NCBI GenBank assembly: GCA_002337145.1 | Contig: DDFK01000001.1 | Coordinates: 1,209,501-1,273,500, forward strand | DNA: 64,000 bases | DNA from: Chitinophagaceae bacterium UBA1930 | GTDB lineage: Bacteria; Bacteroidota; Bacteroidia; Chitinophagales; Chitinophagaceae | Reading direction: 5' to 3' | In this document: positions 25,215-34,268 of the stretch, piece after piece | How positions within the stretch are numbered: the stretch's first letter is position 1 | Layout of the letters: every line of letters starts with the position of its first letter | The notes under the pieces: model-generated | Told to the model about the DNA's origin: nothing | Databases searched by the model: none | The model's input: only the letters and a program-made list of their open reading frames with translations | Position numbers and translations under genes: made by a program

Positions 25215-26324
25215 TCAGGTAGTAATTTTAGTCATGTTGTTGCTGTCATTTTCTGGATCTGTTTTACGAGATGCCAAGAAATAAAATGGCAAAGATTCAT
25301 AGTAAGCTGTTGAAACAAGCGACTGAAACAAGAGCAATAAAAAGAAAACCAATCTCGAATACCCATCTGGCAAATTCCGAAACCGGTTACGCAAGTCTAT
25401 AAATAACGGCAGTAACAATATTGGCAGATTGAAGGCAAATAAAATCAATGAATTAGGGGCCGCAAAATCTGCTACACCAACATTTCCTTTATTTTCGAAG
25501 AAGGCCGTCAATGTTACAACCCTGCTTATTTGTATTTCTGATGAACCAAATGAAAAAAGCCTATTCATGAGTTGATTCCAAAAAAGTGCAATAAAACCAA
25601 TGAGCAGCATCAAAGCAATCAATGCAATATAAATTCGTTTAACTACTTTAATTTGTTTCGATGTAATAATGGTTAGTAGCATAAGTAAAAATAGAAAAAC
25701 TAAAGAGGCCGATCCAGTAAAACACATTGCCGCAAAAATTAAACCCACCAAATAATACTGCTTTTTATAAAAATAATGGTACAGGAATGGGAACAAAAAA
25801 AACACTGCTTCAGATGGCTCACCAAATAGTCCAAATATTCTATTAAATGCCAACTCACTTGGTTCAGAAGCACCAAAAGGACTCATTTCAATATACCTTG
25901 TTAAATTAAACAGTTCATTATGTTCCCCGTCTAATATTTCAATTTTTCTTACTGGCAAATGAAGTATGGACCAAAAGAAGGTCAAAACACATGAAAGACA
26001 CAGAACTGTTACAAACAACCGTACAGTTATACTTACAAATTTGCTATTACTGGTAATGAGTGAATAAAAGACTGACAGTTTTAGCAATGCAGCTATTGCC
26101 TGGTTTGCGTTGATGAATAATGAGGGAAGTAGGAATAATAATATGAAAAAATATTCTTTAATAAAAAAGAGCATATACTCATACTCACAATAAACCAATA
26201 TTAAAAAGCACAATACTACAACAGGGGCCAGTACCGCCAATTTCAAACCCAAAAAATAGTTGAAGAATTGGCTTTGTGTACATAGAAGCAGGAAAAAAAA
26301 AGTTGCACCTTTTACCTTATCCAT
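25215..26324 (-). CDS. Membrane protein, candidate O-antigen/exopolysaccharide polymerase (Wzy-like)
   Basis: An integral membrane protein of about 369 residues with roughly ten hydrophobic segments. One larger polar loop, starting near ILDGEHNELF and carrying LFGEPSEAVFFLFP, lies between the fifth and sixth. The segment MCFTGSASLVFLFLLML resembles the conserved part of the O-antigen ligase/polymerase superfamily. The protein is poorly conserved, as Wzy proteins are, so the call rests on topology and context. I set the start at the ATG at 26324; a TTG at 26378, only five bases after the upstream gene, is the alternative and would add 18 residues. Confidence 0.65.
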   Translation of the reverse strand: MDKVKGATFFFLLLCTQSQFFNYFLGLKLAVLAPVVVLCFLILVYCEYEYMLFFIKEYFFILLFLLPSLFINANQAIAALLKLSVFYSLITSNSKFVSITVRLFVTVLCLSCVLTFFWSILHLPVRKIEILDGEHNELFNLTRYIEMSPFGASEPSELAFNRIFGLFGEPSEAVFFLFPFLYHYFYKKQYYLVGLIFAAMCFTGSASLVFLFLLMLLTIITSKQIKVVKRIYIALIALMLLIGFIALFWNQLMNRLFSFGSSEIQISRVVTLTAFFENKGNVGVADFAAPNSLILFAFNLPILLLPLFIDLRNRFRNLPDGYSRLVFFLLLLFQSLVSTAYYESLPFYFLASRKTDPENDSNNMTKITT

Positions 26325-26383
26325 TCCTTGCAACAGATTATTCTTGCCGGTACGATTAAAATCGGTTTGTAAAAACAATTTCT

Positions 26384-27256
26384 TTAATTAAAATAAAGTT
26401 CTATATCCATTTTAGATGGCTCACATGGATAATCCAGGTTTTCAATAGGGTATTTCTGTGCAACTACTTTATGCATACCATTTTCCAAGTAGCTGGCTTT
26501 TACAAAGCTCAGTTCCACCGTCTCCGTAAATGGACAGTTGTTTATCAATTTGCTGCTATTGTTTAAATGAGTATGCACCAAAAAGAGGCCGTGTTGTTGC
26601 AACTGCTCAATGATAGCATTGAGCTTTACATAGTTTTTATCAATTTCATGGAATTCGATTAATAAACACTCCACTTTTTTCAGGTCAATTTGTTGGGCTA
26701 TATCCAATGTGTATTCATCCCCTTCAATATCCATCTTGATAAGAAGGTGATTGGAAAAAGATACCAACGAAAAAAAATAGTCAAGACCTTCCATCCTTTC
26801 CTTCTTCAAACCACTTACCCCTTTTTGTAAGAAAACAACTTTTGCTTTGTTGTTGGATAGGAAACTTTGAAAAGCCAAAAATTTCCGGGTGTACAGCCAC
26901 ATCTTTTTTGTTGCATATGCTATCTTATCCAAAATAGATTTTTTAGGTGTAATAGCTGTTGTTGTATCGCTATTTTCAACAGCCTGTGATGCACCATTCA
27001 TTCGTTTGTATAAAAACATCATGCTATATAGAGATGCTATAGGGGTAAAAGGATCGCCAATCACCATTTTTTTAAGCTGGGGCGATTGTTCCAAAATGGC
27101 TTTCTCAAAATCCCAATTGTAGTACAAGCCAAAAGAAAGCACTGCATCAATGTTTGGTATTACTGCTGCAGGCAGAATATAACCGCCATCATATCTGGAT
27201 CCTATCCTAACAAGGTCTTTTGCTTTATATGGTCTCAACAGGTCTATAGGTATCAT
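26384..27256 (-). CDS. FkbM-like methyltransferase family protein (degenerate)
   Basis: A 290-residue protein whose C-terminal half matches FkbM-type methyltransferases: HLLIKMDIEGDEYTLD and then VECLLIEFHEID. The N-terminal half opens with LVRIGSRYDGGYILP and has AVLSFGLYYNWDFE where the AdoMet loop D-x-G-x-x-x-G would be; the second glycine is missing. A central insertion (about residues 75-135) has no family match. It may be a divergent methyltransferase or may have lost AdoMet binding. It lies between the candidate polymerase and the flippase. Confidence 0.65.
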   Translation of the reverse strand: MIPIDLLRPYKAKDLVRIGSRYDGGYILPAAVIPNIDAVLSFGLYYNWDFEKAILEQSPQLKKMVIGDPFTPIASLYSMMFLYKRMNGASQAVENSDTTTAITPKKSILDKIAYATKKMWLYTRKFLAFQSFLSNNKAKVVFLQKGVSGLKKERMEGLDYFFSLVSFSNHLLIKMDIEGDEYTLDIAQQIDLKKVECLLIEFHEIDKNYVKLNAIIEQLQQHGLFLVHTHLNNSSKLINNCPFTETVELSFVKASYLENGMHKVVAQKYPIENLDYPCEPSKMDIELYFN

Positions 27257-27295
27257 AAAAATTTTGTGCTTTTACTCATTAAAAGTGTATTCAAG

Positions 27296-28828
27296 TTAAC
27301 CTTTTGCAACAGGAAATCTTAAGAAGGTTTTTTGTAACAAGGGTTGCATTTCTCGTATATTAAACAGTCTGACACTAGCAATAAAAGCAGCCCCGGCACC
27401 AATCGAAACAAAACCAAGCTCAAACACCAACTGCAAAAATACTGTAACCGATACCAAAGGGCAGTAACGTATCAACAACAAGCAAACGGCTTTTGTAATA
27501 CATACAATCAAGAGAAGTTTGCTAACGAAAAAAACATTCTCTTTATTTAAAAAATAAGCAGTGGATTTTTTTTGAAACAATAAAAGCAACAGTACTATTA
27601 AAACAATGAGCCAGGTTACTATGTACGCATAGGTGATGCCTTTTAATTGAAATTGCTTTACACCAATCCAGCTTAGAAAGAAATAAAGAAGCAAGGAAGC
27701 AATTCCCAGCACACAAAGCACACGATGCATATTGCGTAAAAAAGAAACCCTGAAAAGTATTACTACGTTCAACATAAAAGCCATTCCAGTAAACATATAA
27801 GGCATGATACCAGCTACCGCAGCAGTATCAATTGCTGTAAAAGCTCCCCGTTGAAACATTAGCTGAACTATTGGAACCGCCAATACCGATACCAGCACCA
27901 CAAAGAAAACTGCAATCACTAGTACTGTTTTAACTATGGTAATTGTGGACCTAAAAAAATCATCTTCCCTGTTTTCTGATAATGCCTTGGATAAATGTGG
28001 TACCAATAGGGCAGAGGGGCCAGCAATGACCAAAGTTCCAAAAGCCGTTAGTATACGTTGACAATAGGACAAATAGGACAGATTTGATGCACCGATTGTT
28101 GGTGCCCAAAAAGCATCCACACTTTGATAGATAGTAAAACAGAACATTGCTATTGCAACAATGGGGATATTCTTCAGGAATATTTGCATAGATGGAGTCA
28201 GCCTTTTTTCTTGTGCACCTGCCAAGCGGAATGGAAGGCTCTTGATGCCTATAATAACAGATACTATGTTGCCAATTAATAATCCAACTGGTAAAGACGT
28301 AATTCCGATTATTGAGTGTGCAATTACACAAAAAAGTATTGCAAACAAATAAGGAAAGAAGTTGAGGGCAACAGATTTGATGAACAAAGTTTCTACGTTT
28401 AATAGACAACCGTAAACACTGCTCCATATCATGAAAAAGCAGGTTATCCAAGTAATGGCAGTTATGGTATAAAACTGTCCATCTACTTGAATGTTATTAT
28501 AGATATACCTACCAAAGAAAAAGAACAGCATTCCAGCAACCACAACTATACCCGCAGCAATAAAAAGCAGTTTCCGTATTAGAATTGAAGCATGTAGATG
28601 GGCCTGCCCTTTTTCTTCATTCTTTATATTAAGCAGGTAAGGAATCAGCGAAAAACTAAGGGCCGAAGAAATAATTGCTGCAATAAAATTGGGCAATGCA
28701 GAAATGGATAAGTAGGCTTCCAATTGTTGTGATGTGCCAAATAATTTTGCAATGAATATTTGGTTTACAAAACTTATTATGCTTACCAATAAAGAAAGAG
28801 AACTTACCCAAAAAGATTTCTTTAACAT
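27296..28828 (-). CDS. MurJ/MviN-type lipid-linked oligosaccharide flippase
   Basis: A polytopic membrane protein of 510 residues with about 14 hydrophobic segments, of the MATE-like MOP superfamily. The N-terminus (FVNQIFIAKLFGTSQQLEAY) and the repeated pattern LMFQRGAFTAIDTAAVAG are the hallmark of MurJ/MviN proteins. Within this locus it is the best candidate for the Wzx step, moving undecaprenyl-linked repeat units across the inner membrane. A cell-wall role as the main lipid II flippase is less likely given the neighbours. Confidence 0.85.
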   Translation of the reverse strand: MLKKSFWVSSLSLLVSIISFVNQIFIAKLFGTSQQLEAYLSISALPNFIAAIISSALSFSLIPYLLNIKNEEKGQAHLHASILIRKLLFIAAGIVVVAGMLFFFFGRYIYNNIQVDGQFYTITAITWITCFFMIWSSVYGCLLNVETLFIKSVALNFFPYLFAILFCVIAHSIIGITSLPVGLLIGNIVSVIIGIKSLPFRLAGAQEKRLTPSMQIFLKNIPIVAIAMFCFTIYQSVDAFWAPTIGASNLSYLSYCQRILTAFGTLVIAGPSALLVPHLSKALSENREDDFFRSTITIVKTVLVIAVFFVVLVSVLAVPIVQLMFQRGAFTAIDTAAVAGIMPYMFTGMAFMLNVVILFRVSFLRNMHRVLCVLGIASLLLYFFLSWIGVKQFQLKGITYAYIVTWLIVLIVLLLLLFQKKSTAYFLNKENVFFVSKLLLIVCITKAVCLLLIRYCPLVSVTVFLQLVFELGFVSIGAGAAFIASVRLFNIREMQPLLQKTFLRFPVAKG

Positions 28829-28846
28829 GCTGGCATATTAAGTTGG

Positions 28847-29614
28847 CTATAACAGTTTTAATTTTCGCAAGACTTTATATACATAATTTACTCCATACAC
28901 CCCTTTGAGAGAATCAGGTGTCACGTCAATATATTCATTCAGTTTAGAATGTCTATGCAATGCATACTGCCCCACTCCATAAAAGACAGTTGCTTTCTTC
29001 CCAAATGCGGCTCTCAACGTGGCTCCGCCCGATACGACACAATAAAACTCTTGGGCCGAGTACACAAAATCGAAATAGTTGGCCAAACTATTTGCGGCAA
29101 TCTCATTACTGTTTTCAATAATAATATAATGATTTTTGCTTCCAGTAAGGTGCTTCATCACATACGTTGCACGTTTCACTTTCCTTAATTCAAATTCGAT
29201 TTTTGACTTATCCAAAATACCTGCCCCAGAAATATAGTTGCCGTCATACAAGCAAGCATCTTTAAGCCATTCTACCACTGTTGGCTTATAGTATAATTCT
29301 GGTTCAAAATCCTGTCCAGACGTTTTTAAATTAAAACTGTACAGCACCTGGTCCAAAAGAGGCAAGTCCCCAAATTTGGGATTTAAAGGCGATTGAAGAT
29401 TTCTTGAGTTGATAGATATCTCATCAACATAAGGGTTTAAGGACCATATCAACTCTGCCTTTGCAGAATGGTATACATCTTTTGGAATATGGACCCTTAC
29501 CTTTTCAATTCCATTTTCCTTTGCAATCCTTGGTACGTGTGTATAAAATAAGCTATCGCCTAAACCACTGTATTTTATGTAGATATCAAGACTTTTTTTG
29601 TTGATAATATCCAT
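28847..29614 (-). CDS. Unknown protein with weak similarity to GT9 (heptosyltransferase-like) glycosyltransferases
   Basis: A 255-residue soluble protein that I do not recognise with confidence. The N-terminal YIKYSGLGDSLFYTHVPRIA recalls the G-x-G-D start of GT9 enzymes. Near the C-terminus, EFYCVVSGGATLRAAFGKKATVFYG has the pattern seen around the nucleotide-sugar site of that family (a Gly-Gly loop followed by the AAxxKxxxxxxG type). The middle is not conserved with any family I know. It sits between the flippase and the Wzz-type genes. If it is a transferase, the GDP-heptose of this locus would be a natural donor; this is inference. Confidence 0.5.
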   Translation of the reverse strand: MDIINKKSLDIYIKYSGLGDSLFYTHVPRIAKENGIEKVRVHIPKDVYHSAKAELIWSLNPYVDEISINSRNLQSPLNPKFGDLPLLDQVLYSFNLKTSGQDFEPELYYKPTVVEWLKDACLYDGNYISGAGILDKSKIEFELRKVKRATYVMKHLTGSKNHYIIIENSNEIAANSLANYFDFVYSAQEFYCVVSGGATLRAAFGKKATVFYGVGQYALHRHSKLNEYIDVTPDSLKGVYGVNYVYKVLRKLKLL

Positions 29615-29636
29615 GCTATATTTCTTTAAAGGACTT

Positions 29637-30686
29637 TTAATTAATTAAAAAGCTCTTTAAGGAAGGAATAAAAATACGTGATTGAGGAGCATCAACAATA
29701 CGTTTTATTAAAAAAAACATAATAGATAATGCAAAACCAAGTACTCCCAAAATAAAGCCCGTAAATAAATAAGTTGCTTTGATATTATCCAAAGGATATA
29801 CAGGTTTTTCTACAATTTCTAAAAAAGGGGTTTCCTGTTTCAATCGTATATTGGCCGCTTCCAAATGTTTCAACGATTCGCCATACAAAACACTCGTTAC
29901 CCGTTTATCAAACTCTTTTTTGTCAACCGCCGTTTTTGCAATCTCCCTTAATGGATCCATAGTCAAATCATTGAAATCGGCAGATTCTTCAATTCTATAG
30001 GACACTATTCTTCCTAAGGAGTCAGAGGATTGTTTGAGTATGTCCCGCTCTTTTATAGCTTTCTCAGTTTTATAATTTGTGTAATATTTAATTGCATTGC
30101 CGATGAATTTCTCTATAAATATTTTTGTGAACTCCTCGTTATGATCTGTAAAAGACACCGTAACAAAGCTTGAATAGGTTTTTGTTTTAGCAACATCTAT
30201 TTTATTCTTTAAAATCATATCGCATACTGTATTGAGTACACTATCCTGAGCCCTGCTTGTTAATGATTCATTTGTTTTCGAAGGATTTTTTGAGTGGTTT
30301 TCGCAATACAGGTCAAGCAATTTTTTTGTATTGCTTCCATCAATTGGTAATAGTAGTGTCTCCATGATCAACTCCCTGCTTTTTAAAAAAGCCAACAGGT
30401 TCTTACCTTCATAATAGCTATCGTCATTGGCTAAAATAATACCTATTTGTCCTGCAACTGAACTTACACTCCTTTTTGCCTCGCCATTTGTTTCATTGGA
30501 AAAAGTAACTGTTGCTACAAACTTGTTTTCAGCAAAATACGACCAGCATAACCCAGCCAAAACAAATAGTAAGGAAACAATAATTATGGCAAGTTTTTTT
30601 TTATACAGATAAGCCATGGTATGCTTAAATGCTGTTATAAATTCTTGAACAGTATAGGACCTTGTTGGAGGAAGTGGCTGAAGCAT
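29637..30686 (-). CDS. Wzz-type chain-length determinant protein, copy 2
   Basis: A 349-residue inner-membrane protein of the polysaccharide co-polymerase family, which sets the length of Wzy-made polymers. There are two membrane segments: LAIIIVSLLFVLAGLCWSYF (about 34-53) and a C-terminal one after the proline-rich motif EKPVYPLDNIKATYLFTG. The periplasmic part between them is mostly helical with coiled-coil tendency. It lacks the cytoplasmic tyrosine-kinase domain of Wzc. It ends next to its paralogue with no spacing and is clearly a tandem duplicate of it (YYTxYKxxKA, P-x-x-x-x-K-A/P-x-x-L-F-T-G). Confidence 0.88.
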   Translation of the reverse strand: MLQPLPPTRSYTVQEFITAFKHTMAYLYKKKLAIIIVSLLFVLAGLCWSYFAENKFVATVTFSNETNGEAKRSVSSVAGQIGIILANDDSYYEGKNLLAFLKSRELIMETLLLPIDGSNTKKLLDLYCENHSKNPSKTNESLTSRAQDSVLNTVCDMILKNKIDVAKTKTYSSFVTVSFTDHNEEFTKIFIEKFIGNAIKYYTNYKTEKAIKERDILKQSSDSLGRIVSYRIEESADFNDLTMDPLREIAKTAVDKKEFDKRVTSVLYGESLKHLEAANIRLKQETPFLEIVEKPVYPLDNIKATYLFTGFILGVLGFALSIMFFLIKRIVDAPQSRIFIPSLKSFLIN

Positions 30687-31733
30687 TTAGTTTTTTCCGA
30701 TTAGATACGGCTTGAACTTTATTGCAATCAATAGAACAATGGCCAAGAAGCACCCGATAAAAGCATAGGTAATGCCTGTAAATAGCCTGCCTGGCTTTAT
30801 TTTTTTAAGTGGCAGTACTGGCTTGTCAATTATCTGAATCAAAGGTGTTTCCCTTTGAAGGTTTACTTGTGCCAACCCTAATTGTTTAACCAGTTCTGTG
30901 TACAAGGCAGCATTCACGGTGGAGCTGACCTGTGTTTTTTGCGTACCGGTTTTTGCACGCTGCTTAATAGGGTTTACGTTAAGGTCATTTGTTGCTGCAA
31001 TGTTTTCAATATTTCCAAACAAAATGTTCCTTACGGAATCTGTTTGTTGCTTTAATACATCATAGTTCTGTTTGGCCTTCTTAACCTTGTATTCGGTGTA
31101 ATATTTAATGGCATTTTCTGCTAGCAATTCGACAAACCGTTTTGCAAATTCTTCATTGTTATCTTCCATCCTAATAACAACAAAACTCAATTTTTTATCT
31201 ACCCTGTCAACTACAAGCTGCTTGGTGGTAATTATTTTATGCACTACTCCTATAATACTGTCCCTACTTCTATTCGGCAATTCAGGATTAGGTTCAAAAA
31301 CAATATTGTTGAGTGCAGGGTTTTTATCTATTTGTTTTCTCAGGTTGTGGTTAAGAAGATAATCATCAATCAACAATTTATTTTTATAAGGCGACAATAG
31401 TGTTCGTTCTATGAGTGTCCTTGTCTTCAGGAATTCAATGAGATTATCGCCCTGAAAAGCTGTTGCAGAACCACCCCCCAGATCAATCCCAAACTGGGCA
31501 GCAAGACCAGAATACCCTCCCATTTGGTTAGCCTTATCACTCTCAGAGGAAAACATCATTTCTGCAGTGTATATCGGTTCTTTTAACCAGGCTTTCAGCA
31601 CACCTCCCCAAAATGCCAAAATAAAAACCGCACCCAATATCAACCATTGAGAAAACAAAAAACGAATCAACTGCTTTATGATTCTAGGCAGAGTAGAAAC
31701 AGGTATCTCTTTGATTGTATGCTGCTCTTCCAT
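30687..31733 (-). CDS. Wzz-type chain-length determinant protein, copy 1
   Basis: A 348-residue paralogue of the protein encoded next to it. Membrane segments are ILGAVFILAFWGGVLKAWL (near residue 33) and GRLFTGITYAFIGCFLAIVL at the C-terminus, the latter after DKPVLPLKKIKPG. The periplasmic domain carries KYYTEYKVKKAKQNYDVLKQ, shared in outline with copy 2. No kinase domain is present. It lies four bases downstream of the Wza-like gene, so the three products probably form one trans-envelope complex. Two different co-polymerases next to two candidate polymerases raises the possibility of separate partners. Confidence 0.88.
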   Translation of the reverse strand: MEEQHTIKEIPVSTLPRIIKQLIRFLFSQWLILGAVFILAFWGGVLKAWLKEPIYTAEMMFSSESDKANQMGGYSGLAAQFGIDLGGGSATAFQGDNLIEFLKTRTLIERTLLSPYKNKLLIDDYLLNHNLRKQIDKNPALNNIVFEPNPELPNRSRDSIIGVVHKIITTKQLVVDRVDKKLSFVVIRMEDNNEEFAKRFVELLAENAIKYYTEYKVKKAKQNYDVLKQQTDSVRNILFGNIENIAATNDLNVNPIKQRAKTGTQKTQVSSTVNAALYTELVKQLGLAQVNLQRETPLIQIIDKPVLPLKKIKPGRLFTGITYAFIGCFLAIVLLIAIKFKPYLIGKN

Positions 31734-31737
31734 GTAA

Positions 31738-34185
31738 CTATTTTTTGCTCACATTAATAATTGCAATTACCACACCTGCTATAGATGCCAGGCCACTTCC
31801 CAAGGCAATCAGCTCACCAGTACTTAAACCTTTTCCTGTACGGTCTGGCACTTTGGGTACCAATATTTCGGCACCCGCCCCAACAGTAGGATATTTTTTA
31901 AAGAAGAGGAATTTTTTGGTCTTGGCAGCACTTCCATTTGCATTCAGCACATATACCCTTGATTTCTTTGCATTTTCTGTATAGCCACCTGCTTTGTCAA
32001 TATAATATTCAAGCGAGGCTCCTTCTTTATATACAATCTCTGTCGGAAACATCACTTCTCCATTCACCTTAACCACATTCCTTTCTTTTGGTACGGTTAT
32101 TACATCGCCTTCCAAAAGGGTAATATCTTCAATATTATTGTCAGGGTTGTTCAATATTCGGTTAAGTTGAAGCCCAATTTTTACGGTAGGCTTTGATACT
32201 TCGTCAATCAGCTGCGATGATGTGTCCTGCGATCTTTTCAACCGCTGGATACGCTCCACTGCATTGTCTTTTAATGCACTGTTGTTGATGCGGGTAATAC
32301 TGGCACCGTTCTTATCTGCTTGAACGGTTATACCTCCTGCACGTTTAATAAGGTCACTTACTTTTTCGTTCTTGCTGGAGAGCACATATATACCAGGGTA
32401 TAATACTTCGCCCTCTAATCTCACAGTAATCTGGGCCTTGTAGCCTGGGTTTGCCCTAATGCTTATCACATCCCATGGCTGCAGCTTTACGTCGCTGCCC
32501 TTATTGCTTAGGTCCTGCTCGGTAGCAATATCAATTACTTCTGCAATCCTTTCGGTATTTGCACTGTCGCCTTTTAATCTTCTTGCAATTTCTATATGCT
32601 GTATACTTGCGGCATCTGTGAAACCACCTGTTTGAAACAGCACATCCTTTAGTGTGATGCCATTGTAAAAATCGTAAACGCCCGGTTTCTTCACCTCGCC
32701 ATCTACAGTTATGGTATATAGTTCTTTAAAGTCTTTGGCCGAAGCAATGGATATGGAGTCATTTTTTTTCAACAAGATGTCTTCTGCCCTGCCAGCCATT
32801 ACATTACCTACATGAAAGCTGATCACATCCTTCGAAAAATCGTCGTTCATTCTATAAACGAGCCCCCTTTCCCTGAATGCATCGTCTTTAATGCCGTCTG
32901 CTTTTTTCAGTAACTGTGCCAGTGTCAGCCCGTTTGTCAATTCATATTCACCGGGCCTGTAAACAGCACCATCAATTACAACCCTGTTGTTGAACCTGTC
33001 CAATATTTTACCAATAGAAACTTCATCGCCATTTGCCGGGAAATAGCTCTGCAGTTCATCCTTTTTTACGTCTTTGATGCGTCTTTCCCTTTCTGTGTTC
33101 TGCAATACGCTTAGCGATGCGGTGTAGGCCTTGCTGGAAAAACCGCCTGCATATTCAATCAGTTTGCTTAAACTTTCGTTGGGCAGCATTTCATAAATTC
33201 CTTTATGGCCTACTTCACCTTTTATGCGAACCAATGTTTTTGCAAGAGGTATCCTTACCACATCCTGGTCTTCTAAATGTACATTGGTTGTTTGCATGCC
33301 TTTCAATAAAAAGTCGTATGCATCCAGCTTTGCAATTACTTTATTGTTCCTAACCAGTTCAATTGTCCTGAGCGAGCCTCTTTCGTTTGGGCCGCCACAC
33401 TGGTACAGTACATTGAACAAGTTTGACAATGAAGAAACGGCATAAGTGCCCGGGCTTTTGGCTTCGCCAATTACAGTAACCTTTATCGTTTTGATTTTGC
33501 CGATACTGATATCTATTTTGGTTTGTCCGGAGTTGATGCCAGCATAACCATTTTTTGCCATTTTATCCTTGATACGCCTGGTAGCCTGCTCTATTGTTAA
33601 CCCGTTTACTGGCACCACACCTACGTTTGGTATATTGATGGTTCCCTCTGCAGAAACCGTTAACCGCAAATTGGTTTCCTGATAGCCATAAATATCAATG
33701 GCTATTTCATCTTCCGGGCCAATAATGTAGTTTTTAGGTGTGGCAATACTATTGATATTGCCATTAAAGTTCATGTTTGGGTTATTGAACAGGTCGGCCC
33801 CAAAAATGTCGCTTGTACTTTTTCGGATATTGTTTTCGGGTTTTGACAGGTTGGTTGAGTCAACAGACCTGCCCGTATAACTTGGCTTAGTATTTTTTGG
33901 GGTTTTATTATTGCCACCGTTGGCAAGATTGGCTACCCTTGTTTTCAGTTTCAGTACCTCGGAGGAAGGCAGGCCCCTTTGTATGGCCAACTGTTCTGCC
34001 TGAGATTCCGAAATTCCGTTTATCTGCAGGTAATTTTTGTATTTGGCAATATCATCATCGCTTAATAAGTCAACTTTGAAGTTTGACAGGTCCTTACTAT
34101 TGATAAAGTCTTGAATTGAACTCTGTGCAGAAACTATTAGCGAAAAGAAAAGGCAAAACAAAAGAATTGTACTACGTCGTCTCAT
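31738..34185 (-). CDS. Outer-membrane polysaccharide export protein with several SLBB domains (Wza-like)
   Basis: An exported protein of 815 residues. The start at 34185 gives a clean signal peptide (MRRRSTILLFCLFFSLIVSA); upstream codons would not. No lipobox is present. After a helical region comes the Poly_export domain (YIIGPEDEIAIDIYGYQ, then AEGTINIPNVGVVPVNGLTI). Repeated SLBB modules follow, each recognised by patterns such as VTVIGEAKSPGTY, VRIKGEVGHKGIY, VVIDGAVYRPGEY, ITVDGEVKKPGVY, VRLEGEVLYPGIY and VKVNGEVMFP: six in all. A single hydrophobic helix (LIALGSGLASIAGVVIAI) sits at the extreme C-terminus. It is about twice the length of E. coli Wza, as is usual in this phylum. Confidence 0.93.
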   Translation of the reverse strand: MRRRSTILLFCLFFSLIVSAQSSIQDFINSKDLSNFKVDLLSDDDIAKYKNYLQINGISESQAEQLAIQRGLPSSEVLKLKTRVANLANGGNNKTPKNTKPSYTGRSVDSTNLSKPENNIRKSTSDIFGADLFNNPNMNFNGNINSIATPKNYIIGPEDEIAIDIYGYQETNLRLTVSAEGTINIPNVGVVPVNGLTIEQATRRIKDKMAKNGYAGINSGQTKIDISIGKIKTIKVTVIGEAKSPGTYAVSSLSNLFNVLYQCGGPNERGSLRTIELVRNNKVIAKLDAYDFLLKGMQTTNVHLEDQDVVRIPLAKTLVRIKGEVGHKGIYEMLPNESLSKLIEYAGGFSSKAYTASLSVLQNTERERRIKDVKKDELQSYFPANGDEVSIGKILDRFNNRVVIDGAVYRPGEYELTNGLTLAQLLKKADGIKDDAFRERGLVYRMNDDFSKDVISFHVGNVMAGRAEDILLKKNDSISIASAKDFKELYTITVDGEVKKPGVYDFYNGITLKDVLFQTGGFTDAASIQHIEIARRLKGDSANTERIAEVIDIATEQDLSNKGSDVKLQPWDVISIRANPGYKAQITVRLEGEVLYPGIYVLSSKNEKVSDLIKRAGGITVQADKNGASITRINNSALKDNAVERIQRLKRSQDTSSQLIDEVSKPTVKIGLQLNRILNNPDNNIEDITLLEGDVITVPKERNVVKVNGEVMFPTEIVYKEGASLEYYIDKAGGYTENAKKSRVYVLNANGSAAKTKKFLFFKKYPTVGAGAEILVPKVPDRTGKGLSTGELIALGSGLASIAGVVIAIINVSKK

Positions 34186-34225
34186 TATCGGCAGCAGTTT
34201 TATTATGGTATTTGAAAGTGGGAAG

Positions 34226-34243
34226 TTACAAACTGATTTGTAA
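34226..34243. promoter_or_regulatory. Small hairpin in the leader of the export gene
   Basis: TTACAAA (34226-34232) and TTTGTAA (34237-34243) form perfect 7-bp arms with a 4-base loop, 41 bases upstream of the chosen Wza-like start, in an 83-base gap that is long for this locus. There is no T-run on either side, so it is not a simple terminator. It may be an operator or an mRNA processing site. Confidence 0.3.
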
Positions 34244-34268
34244 ATCAAGTAATTCTATCCTTTTAGGC

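Noticed and set aside
34186..34248. A 21-residue N-terminal extension of the Wza-like protein.
   Set aside because: The extension would bury the signal peptide, and translation from 34185 gives a standard export signal.
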